Origin: Candidatus Gastranaerophilales bacterium
Lineage (GTDB): Bacteria; Cyanobacteriota; Vampirovibrionia; Gastranaerophilales; Gastranaerophilaceae
Assembly: GCA_944324245.1 (NCBI GenBank)
Contig: CALUVO010000086.1
Location: 1-37,383, forward strand
DNA length: 37,383 bases
Direction: 5' to 3'
Each line of letters opens with the position of its first letter. The stretch's first letter is position 1. A program made the translations under genes and the position numbers. A model generated the notes under the pieces. It ran no database searches. It saw only the letters and a list, made by a program, of their open reading frames with translations, and had not been told where the DNA came from. This document shows, piece after piece, positions 31,744-37,383 of this stretch.

Positions 31744-32853
31744 TTATCCTAAATTTTTTATGTAATTATTGTAATTAGTTTTTGTTTCTTCAATGCTGTC
31801 ACCGCCGAATTTTTCCAAAAATGCATCAGCAAGAATAATTGCAGCCATTGCTTCACCGACTATTGCACAAGCCTCAACTGCACAAGTGTCTGAACGTTCA
31901 AAATGAGCGGCATAAGATGATTTTGTTTCAATATCAACTGATTGCAGCGGTTGTTTCATTGTCGGGATAGCTTTCATTGTTACTTTTAAAACAATATCTT
32001 CGCCATTTGTCATGCCGCCTTCTATGCCGCCGGCATTGTTGGTTTTTCTGTAATATTTTGCATTGTCTGTGTCATAGAATATTTCATCATGTGTAGACGA
32101 ACCTGATAAAGCTGAACAAAGACAGCCTGCTCCTATTTCCACGGCTTTTACCGCGGGAATGCTCATAAGTGCCTGAGCCAATCTGCCATCCAATCTTTTA
32201 TCCCAGTGAACAAAAGAACCGAGACCGGCCGGAATATTTTTAAATACTATTTCAAATCTTCCTCCGAGTGTATCTCCGTTTTCTTTTGCCTTGTCTATTT
32301 CGTTTCTCATTGCATCTTCTTCAAAAGAATTACCTATCTGCAAAACCTTTGATGAATATTCAACGCCGAATTCCTTTAAAAAGCATTTTGCAATTGCACC
32401 TACCGCCACACGGGAGGCAGTTTCTCTTGCGCTTGAGCGTTCCAGTATGTTTCTTACATCTTTTTGATTATATTTCTGTGCACCGGCAAGATCAGCATGT
32501 CCTGGGCGAACACGGGTTATTTTTTTTTCTTTTACAGCTTCCAGTATATCAGGGTCATTTTCATCAACATGCGCAACCGACATAGGGATTGTCCAGTTTT
32601 GCCAGTCTTTGTTCTGTATTTCCAGACAGATTGGGGCACCTGTTGTTATTCCGAATCTGACACCGGATTTTATTTGCACTTTATCCGTTTCTATCTGCAT
32701 ACGGGCGCCTCTTCCGTATCCCTGCTGACGTTTTGCCAGTTCTTCATTTATAAATTCACAGTCAATTGCTACATTTGCGGGCATTCCTTCAATGATAGCA
32801 TTAAGGCACATTCCGTGAGATTCTCCCGAGGTTAAAAATCTGAATTTATTCAT
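31744..32853 (-). CDS. aroC: Chorismate synthase
   Basis: Last step to chorismate, FMN-dependent. 369 residues. Signatures GESHGMCLNAIIEGMPA (9-25), QQGYGRGARMQIETDKV, RPGHADLAGAQKY with RNILERSSARETASRVA, and the C-terminal GEAMAAIILADAFLEK. First gene of aroC-aroK-aroB. ATG 32853 has no obvious ribosome site. A promoter with TTGCGG and TATAAT lies upstream. Confidence 0.98.
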   Translation of the reverse strand: MNKFRFLTSGESHGMCLNAIIEGMPANVAIDCEFINEELAKRQQGYGRGARMQIETDKVQIKSGVRFGITTGAPICLEIQNKDWQNWTIPMSVAHVDENDPDILEAVKEKKITRVRPGHADLAGAQKYNQKDVRNILERSSARETASRVAVGAIAKCFLKEFGVEYSSKVLQIGNSFEEDAMRNEIDKAKENGDTLGGRFEIVFKNIPAGLGSFVHWDKRLDGRLAQALMSIPAVKAVEIGAGCLCSALSGSSTHDEIFYDTDNAKYYRKTNNAGGIEGGMTNGEDIVLKVTMKAIPTMKQPLQSVDIETKSSYAAHFERSDTCAVEACAIVGEAMAAIILADAFLEKFGGDSIEETKTNYNNYIKNLG

Positions 32854-32888
32854 TATTGAAAAAGCTTTCTATATACTCTCACAAGGCA

Positions 32889-32917
32889 ATTATATTCTAA
32901 TTTTCATGCTTCCGCAA
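32889..32917 (-). promoter_or_regulatory. Sigma-70-type promoter of aroCKB
   Basis: Minus-strand -35 TTGCGG (32917-32912), 17-base spacer, -10 TATAAT (32894-32889). A start near 32882 would leave a leader of about 30 bases before aroC. It is the only well-spaced promoter pair I found there. Confidence 0.65.
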
Positions 32918-32972
32918 CCTAAACAAATTGTAAAACTCCCTGAGAGTATAATACCCCTCAGTGTATTCTGTA

Positions 32973-32981
32973 TGATATAAT
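32973..32981 (+). promoter_or_regulatory. Extended -10 promoter of the nitroreductase operon
   Basis: TGATATAAT, an extended -10 with the TGn element, about 58 bases before the start at 33039. No -35 is seen. A short imperfect palindrome, CTGAG...CTCAG (about 32940-32961), sits between this and the divergent aroC promoter and may be an operator. Confidence 0.5.
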
Positions 32982-33038
32982 TTGTCTGTGAATTTTATGA
33001 TGGTTTGAAAATCTTTTTGAGTTCAATCAGAGGTGATA

Positions 33039-33551
33039 ATGGAAAATACAATCGATACAATTTATGACAGAAGAAGTGTAAGAAAATATATTGATAAAGA
33101 AGTTAATCCGGATTTAGTTGATGAGATTTTAAGAGCAGGCATGTTTGCACCCTCAGGATACAACAAGCAGCCTTGGGAATTTGTAGTTTTTAATAAAAAA
33201 GAAATTATAAATGAAATTAAAAATATGCATCCTTATGCTTCATCGCTTGAAACGGCGCCTGTGTGTATAATGGTATGCGGAGACACACAAAAAGAACTTG
33301 CAGAAGGTTTTTATCAGGTAGATTGTTCTGCCGCTATTGAAAATATGGTGCTTGCAGCAAGAGCGCTCGGACTTGACACCTGCTGGATGGGGATATACCC
33401 GTGGGAAGATGTAATGGCAGCTTTTTCACAGCGTTTTAGCCTTCCTGAAAATATCAAACCGTTTGCTTTAATAGCACTCGGGTATGCCGAATCAAGACAG
33501 CCCCGCCCGAAACGTTACGATTCTTCTAAAATACATTACAACAAATGGTAA
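33039..33551 (+). CDS. Nitroreductase-family flavoprotein
   Basis: 170 residues from ATG 33039, with AGAGG 5 bases upstream (a GTG two codons earlier is possible). FMN-dependent oxidoreductase: IYDRRSVRKYIDKEV (FMN-binding RRSxR), APSGYNKQPWEFVVF, the mid-region AAIENMVLAARALGLDTCWMG, and the C-terminal ALIALGYAESRQPRPKRY. Such enzymes reduce nitro compounds, quinones or flavins with NAD(P)H. No signal peptide. First gene of an operon with a HAD enzyme four bases on. Confidence 0.93.
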   Translation: MENTIDTIYDRRSVRKYIDKEVNPDLVDEILRAGMFAPSGYNKQPWEFVVFNKKEIINEIKNMHPYASSLETAPVCIMVCGDTQKELAEGFYQVDCSAAIENMVLAARALGLDTCWMGIYPWEDVMAAFSQRFSLPENIKPFALIALGYAESRQPRPKRYDSSKIHYNKW

Positions 33552-33555
33552 TAAT

Positions 33556-34260
33556 ATGAAAAAATACAAAGGCATAATATTCGATTTTAACGGCACACTC
33601 TTCTGGGATTCAAAAAAGCATCAGGAGGCATGGAGAGAATATTCCAAAAAACTCAGAGGAACGCCGTTTACAGATGAAGAAATGCAAAAATATATGTTCG
33701 GCAGAACAAATGAAGATATCATCCGGTATTTAATCGGCAAACAACCCGATAAAGCACTTGTCGAAAAATGTCAGAACGAAAAAGAAGCAATATACCGTGA
33801 AATGTGTCTTAAAGACAGAGAACATTTTGTACTTGCAAAAGGCGTTGAAAAATTTCTTGATTACCTCTGTGAAAATGAGATACCGCACACCATTGCAACA
33901 ATGTCAGAAGAGGTTAATGTTAAATTTTTTATAAAAGAATTTAATCTGGCAAAATGGTTTGATATAGAAAAAATCGTCTATGATGACGGAAAAATCAAAG
34001 GCAAACCGGCACCGGATATTTATCTAGCGGCAGCAAAAAATCTGAATCTTGCGCCTTGTGATTGTATAGTTGCAGAAGACGCACTATCCGGTATAGAAGC
34101 TGCTCATAGTGCAGGTATAGGGAAAATCATTGCAGTCGAATCCATGGAAACAAGAGAACTATACAGCAAAGTTGCTGCTGTGGATGAAATTATTGCGGAT
34201 TTTGATGAGTTTGACAGAAATTGGTTATTTACAAAATTAGATAAGGTAAGTTCATTATGA
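33556..34260 (+). CDS. HAD-superfamily hydrolase (beta-phosphoglucomutase-like)
   Basis: 234 residues from ATG 33556 (a longer frame to 33484 would overlap the nitroreductase). Motif I is FDFNGTL with nucleophile Asp10 but Asn12 at the usual second Asp position; the helical cap follows (about 20-95). Motif II Thr (TIATMS), motif III Lys (KGKPAPDIY) and motif IV VAEDALSGIEAAHSAGI are intact. Phosphatase or mutase on a small phosphorylated metabolite; substrate unknown. Overlaps the following gene by ATGA. Confidence 0.9.
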   Translation: MKKYKGIIFDFNGTLFWDSKKHQEAWREYSKKLRGTPFTDEEMQKYMFGRTNEDIIRYLIGKQPDKALVEKCQNEKEAIYREMCLKDREHFVLAKGVEKFLDYLCENEIPHTIATMSEEVNVKFFIKEFNLAKWFDIEKIVYDDGKIKGKPAPDIYLAAAKNLNLAPCDCIVAEDALSGIEAAHSAGIGKIIAVESMETRELYSKVAAVDEIIADFDEFDRNWLFTKLDKVSSL

Positions 34261-34883
34261 AAAAATTAAAAAGTCTATTTGTTTGTTTAGCTGTTATTGC
34301 AGGGTTGTCTATTGCTGCAGGCAGTGCATTTTCTAAAGTTGTTATGGATGATATAAAATTACCGGAACCTGTAATCACAGGAGGAATGTCGTTAATGGAA
34401 GCCTTGAAAAACAGACATTCTTCAACAAAATTTACTAAAGATGAAGTTCCTCTTCAAAAAATTTCTGAGCTTTTGTGGGCTGCAGACGGTGAAAACAGAC
34501 CTGACGGAAAAAGAACTGCCCCGAGCGCTCTAAATACACAGGTGATTACTATATATGTTGCATTACAAGACGGTATTTACAAATATAATCCTCAAATGCA
34601 TACGCTGGAAGCTTTTTCTAAAGAAGATATTCGTCCCATAATAGGTTCTAAGGCACCTGTTATTTTATTGTATGTAGCAAATTTGGCAAGACAGAGCAAG
34701 TATCTTGCAGCAGTAGACTGCGGATTTATAGGACAGAATGTTTATTTGTACAGTGCTGCAAACAACTTAAACACTGTATTTCTATACGGGGTTAACAGCA
34801 GCGCACTAAACTATAAACTCGGATTAAAACTCTGTGAAGAAGTCCTTTTTGCACAGCTTGTAAGCAATGCACCTTTTAAATAA
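34257..34883 (+). CDS. Exported nitroreductase-family protein
   Basis: 208 residues. Signal peptide 1-26 (MKKLK, hydrophobic core, GSAFS). Then the nitroreductase fold: MSLMEALKNRHSSTKFTKDE, a RRSxR-like element with Ser/Thr replacing one Arg, LLWAADGENRPDGKRTAPSALN, VDCGFIGQNVYLYSAANNLNTVFL. It resembles the SagB-type/periplasmic nitroreductases. An FMN enzyme outside the cytoplasm would need the cofactor exported or loaded there; Tat features are absent. ATG overlaps the HAD stop (ATGA), so it is coupled. Confidence 0.82.
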   Translation: MKKLKSLFVCLAVIAGLSIAAGSAFSKVVMDDIKLPEPVITGGMSLMEALKNRHSSTKFTKDEVPLQKISELLWAADGENRPDGKRTAPSALNTQVITIYVALQDGIYKYNPQMHTLEAFSKEDIRPIIGSKAPVILLYVANLARQSKYLAAVDCGFIGQNVYLYSAANNLNTVFLYGVNSSALNYKLGLKLCEEVLFAQLVSNAPFK

Positions 34884-34894
34884 ATCAATAAAAA

Positions 34895-34927
34895 CAGAAG
34901 CGTGCTTTAATAAAAAGCACACTTCTG
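34895..34927. terminator. Hairpin after the nitroreductase operon
   Basis: CAGAAGCGTGCTTT/AAAGCACACTTCTG, a 13-14 pair stem with one mismatch, between the convergent stops at 34883 and 34960. No T-run on the plus strand, so it is a weak or factor-assisted terminator or an mRNA-stability hairpin. Confidence 0.5.
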
Positions 34928-34959
34928 CAAGGCGAGATTGATTGGTCTTATTCTGTGGA

Positions 34960-37059
34960 TTATTTACATCCGCAGTCGTTGTTACAATCACAGGGATTTG
35001 TGTTGCAAGGATCACAAGGCTGTACCGGTGCTGCACATCCTGTAACAGAGTTGCAGCCAAAAGCAACCGTTATATTTTCTCTCGGATTTACAGAGGTAAC
35101 TCTGTTGCCTTTCGGGTCAACAAGGTAAGCAACCTCATCTCCGGTATGCTGCAAGAGCCCTATAGTACCGGACAGAGCTGTTCTTGTCAAATCAATAGGA
35201 GCTTTAACAAGTGCTTTTGTTGAATCCATTAAGCTTCTGCCTGCTGCAGGAAGCTGTCCCTGGAAAGTTTCACCAAGAGCAAGTCCTACACCGTCAGTAA
35301 CGTGTTCGGCAGCATTACCGAGTGAAACAATTGCGCCGCCCACAGTTCTGCCTACAGTACCTAACACGCCGCCGGTCCAGTTGAACGGAGCTTCAATTAC
35401 TTTAGCAAAGAAATTCGGCTTTTTATCTGTTTTTACCTGTGCGGTCAGTACCTGCTGCGGTAAATCTGCTTTGCAATTTTTGCATTGAATTCTTTCAAAT
35501 GAAAGTTTCAAGCCGCCTTTGCAGTTGCCGGTAGGTCTTTCAACTTCCGTAACTTTACCGTAAACTTTAGAACCTGCAGGGAAGGTCTGTCCGTTTATAG
35601 TAACGCTTTCAGTTGTTTTTGCCGCAAATCTGTCACCTATAGTAGCTGATTTTGCACTGATTTCGTCTTCGAATTTCAGACAAAGTGTAGGAATGGTTAC
35701 AACTTCGTCTTTTGCCACAAATGCTGCACCGCCCGTGCATCCGCAGTCAGGTGCCGTGTAAGCTACGTCTTTTTTAGAATAGCCCATTGCAACTCTGACA
35801 CTTTCAAGCATTGATGCTACATCAGCACGGCTTGCATCTTTGCATGCCTGAATTTCATTCGGGTTTGGTGTATCACTTAAAGCGCCTGATTCTATGGCTT
35901 TTGCTACCGGGATTTTTGCCCAGGACGGGACTTTGTTGCCGTCACAGTATTTGCTTAAGATTTCATCTGCTTTACAGTTGTCCATTTCACATGGAATGCC
36001 TTTTGCAAGTGTAACCATAGCTTCCGCTCTTGTTACCGGTTTATTCGGCTTGAATAAATCACCGGGATAGCCTTCCATTAAGCCGTTTGCAACTGCAGTA
36101 TTGATAGCCTGATTTGCCCAGTGGTCAGCAGGAACATCTTTGAATGTTTTTTGCGGACAACCGCAGCTTCTGAGGTTGAAGCCGTTAACAGCCATTGAAG
36201 CTATTTCAGCACGAGATACAGGCAGATTAGGCTTGAATGTTCTGTCGGGATAACCGGCAACGACTTTATTTTCTGCAAGCAGGTTAATATCGCATCCTGC
36301 CCAGAAACCTGCAGGTACATCTTCAAATGACGAAGCACCTGTGATAGGTGATGCACCGCCTGTAATCGGAGGATTATAAGGTACAATTGTACGCTTAATT
36401 ACATCCATGCCTGATGATGTCTGCATTTCTACAGGGCATCCCGTGTTTGCAACAGGTGCTGCACCGCCTGTGATAATCTGGTCTATTGATTGTCCTATAA
36501 CAGGCATGTCTGCTGCTGCACCGGTTGTAATACCTTCGCCGCAATCACATCCGCATGTGGGCAGGTCAGAAACCATTACACCTTGAGACGGAGCAATAGG
36601 ACATCCGCAGCCTGCGCTTTCGCCGATAATTACATTATTGGCTTCGGAACCTACCATCTGGCTGTCGGAGTATACGTTAGCCGGATAAGCATAATGCTGT
36701 TTTGACAAGGATTTGTCATGATTTCTCGAAGCACAAACTGATTGTACTACGGGCTGGCAGTCGCAAGGAACTGCAGCTTCACAAGGGTTGCACGGATCAA
36801 CAGGCGCACATGTGTTGCAAGGGTCGCACGGTGCGGCACATCCTGTATTGCAACCGCAGTCAGGTTCTGCAGCAGGTACGCACGGGCATACTGCTGTATC
36901 AGGAGTTACATCTGCCTGACATCCAGAAATCGGGCAAGCAGCAAGCTTTGACATATCTAAACTGGAAATATCTACATTACTTGCAATCCCCGAATTCATT
37001 GTACCTGCCATCAACCCTATTGTTAAGGCAGCGGCAAGTGTAAGTTTGTTAATTGTCAT
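34960..37059 (-). CDS. Cysteine-rich SLH-domain envelope protein
   Basis: 699 residues. Signal peptide about 1-26 (TLAAALTIGLMAGTMNSGIA-S). Residues 40-100 are Cys/Pro-rich with recurring CDPC, CNPC, CNTC and CGC pairs, and the last 30 residues repeat the theme (CDPCNTNPCDCNNDCGC); I count about 42 Cys overall. SLH units span about 245-300 (SSFEDVPAGFWAGCDIN), 305-355 (FKDVPADHWANQAIN) and a degenerate third about 365-425. A beta-rich region follows (ISAKSATIGDRFAAKTTESV), then a Gly/Ala-rich stretch. SLH domains bind pyruvylated wall polymers, so it is probably a wall-anchored surface or outer-membrane protein. TTAAGGAGGG, a very strong ribosome site, precedes the ATG, suggesting high expression. 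Confidence 0.9.
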   Translation of the reverse strand: MTINKLTLAAALTIGLMAGTMNSGIASNVDISSLDMSKLAACPISGCQADVTPDTAVCPCVPAAEPDCGCNTGCAAPCDPCNTCAPVDPCNPCEAAVPCDCQPVVQSVCASRNHDKSLSKQHYAYPANVYSDSQMVGSEANNVIIGESAGCGCPIAPSQGVMVSDLPTCGCDCGEGITTGAAADMPVIGQSIDQIITGGAAPVANTGCPVEMQTSSGMDVIKRTIVPYNPPITGGASPITGASSFEDVPAGFWAGCDINLLAENKVVAGYPDRTFKPNLPVSRAEIASMAVNGFNLRSCGCPQKTFKDVPADHWANQAINTAVANGLMEGYPGDLFKPNKPVTRAEAMVTLAKGIPCEMDNCKADEILSKYCDGNKVPSWAKIPVAKAIESGALSDTPNPNEIQACKDASRADVASMLESVRVAMGYSKKDVAYTAPDCGCTGGAAFVAKDEVVTIPTLCLKFEDEISAKSATIGDRFAAKTTESVTINGQTFPAGSKVYGKVTEVERPTGNCKGGLKLSFERIQCKNCKADLPQQVLTAQVKTDKKPNFFAKVIEAPFNWTGGVLGTVGRTVGGAIVSLGNAAEHVTDGVGLALGETFQGQLPAAGRSLMDSTKALVKAPIDLTRTALSGTIGLLQHTGDEVAYLVDPKGNRVTSVNPRENITVAFGCNSVTGCAAPVQPCDPCNTNPCDCNNDCGCK

Positions 37060-37270
37060 CTTTCCCTCCTTAATTAAACAAACTGAAAATCGGATTTACC
37101 CGCTCCAGTGTTGTATAAATACACTTTTTTATTCGGATTAAAATCCAATTTACGATAATTAACATCTTATGCCGTATTATTACGGTGAAACCTTTAAAAA
37201 AACATTACCGTTTATGGTTACCTTTGCAGGCTATTAAAATTTATATTATTAATACAAAAAATTAAAAAAA

Positions 37271-37297
37271 ACGGCTTAATCATAATGATTAAGCCGT
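37271..37297 (-). terminator. Strong terminator of a minus-strand transcript entering the window
   Basis: Perfect 13-base arms ACGGCTTAATCAT/ATGATTAAGCCGT around a single base. Seven A and further A-rich sequence lie immediately to the left, giving a T-run on the minus strand. It follows the stop at 37313. The rest of 37060-37270 is the AT-rich upstream region of the SLH gene, with a CCGTA/TACGG hairpin near 37171-37184 and nothing else recognisable. Confidence 0.85.
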
Positions 37298-37312
37298 CGG
37301 AATGAAATTTCT

Positions 37313-37383
37313 TTACATTCCTCGCCATTGTGTGGATTTTGTGAAGTGTGTGAAGTGTGAAGTAAATGAAGTAAGTGTATGTG
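37313..37383 (-). CDS. 3' end of a minus-strand ORF or repeat-derived tail
   Basis: An open frame enters from the right edge and ends at TAA (37315-37313), 15 bases before the terminator hairpin. It encodes a repetitive tail FTSHFTHFTKSTQWRGM. On the plus strand the same DNA is a run of GTGAAG-type repeats. It may be the C-terminus of a real gene outside the window, or a non-coding repeat that happens to be open. Confidence 0.35.
   Translation of the reverse strand, partial: HTLTSFTSHFTHFTKSTQWRGM

Noticed and set aside
36702..37043. 113-codon plus-strand ORF opposite the SLH gene
   Set aside because: Antisense shadow of the Cys/Pro-rich coding region, with no independent evidence.
37340..37380. 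Possible CRISPR-like repeats
   Set aside because: The units are 6-9 bases, contiguous and without spacers.

Overview
The window looks like one contiguous piece of a low-GC, diderm (LPS-making) bacterial chromosome. lpxK and a heptosyltransferase-type GT9 enzyme imply lipid A and an LPS core. A large cysteine-rich protein with S-layer homology (SLH) domains, a Pmp-type repeat adhesin and the general gene style suggest a gut Vampirovibrionia/Gastranaerophilales (non-photosynthetic cyanobacterial relative, 'Melainabacteria'). That assignment is an inference from protein style, not a database match. I see no prophage, insertion sequence, CRISPR array or conjugative module. It is mostly housekeeping sequence with accessory islands between the operons.

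Layout, left to right. 1-1006: N-terminal part of a large secreted Pmp-repeat protein (minus strand), then a cluster of short inverted repeats (about 1250-1462). 1572-2777: patatin-like lipase (plus). 2818-4888: minus-strand membrane operon NfeD - short SPFH - full-length SPFH. 4983-5915: a Cys-rich small protein and an exported TPR protein. About 5998-6680: a gene-free, GC-richer island made almost entirely of hairpins, many nested or duplicated. 6727-8220: an orphan protein with GH13-like catalytic motifs. 8321-15280: alaS, an ABC-F ATPase and mutS2, all on the minus strand. 15423-18111: the translation cluster rpmG - tRNA-Trp - secE - nusG - rplK - rplA (minus), with a similar hairpin ahead of rplK and of rplA, and tRNA-like debris beside tRNA-Trp. 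18287-21599: a lone receiver domain, a small ORF, aroA and a dicarboxylate/amino-acid symporter. 22019-25061: a plus-strand operon of a DtxR/MntR-type metalloregulator, a HpcH/HpaI-type aldolase and a ThDP enzyme. 25159-27325: a YD/MORN-like repeat protein and an exported M48 metalloprotease (minus). 27434-30085: lpxK, GT9 and a STAS-like orphan (plus). 30125-32853: aroC-aroK-aroB operon (minus). 33039-34883: nitroreductase - HAD phosphatase - exported nitroreductase operon (plus). 34960-37059: Cys-rich SLH envelope protein (minus). The right edge has a strong terminator for a further minus-strand transcript.

How it fits together: four shikimate-pathway enzymes are present, aroB, aroK, aroA and aroC, in two places. 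The envelope theme recurs: LPS synthesis, SLH protein, Pmp adhesin, SPFH/NfeD, exported protease, TPR protein and nitroreductase. The most novel-looking items are the hairpin island at 5998-6680, the metalloregulator-aldolase-ThDP operon with a candidate operator, the paired leader hairpins of rplK/rplA, the Cys-rich SLH protein and the divergent GH13-like orphan. No clear new defence or mobile system is visible.
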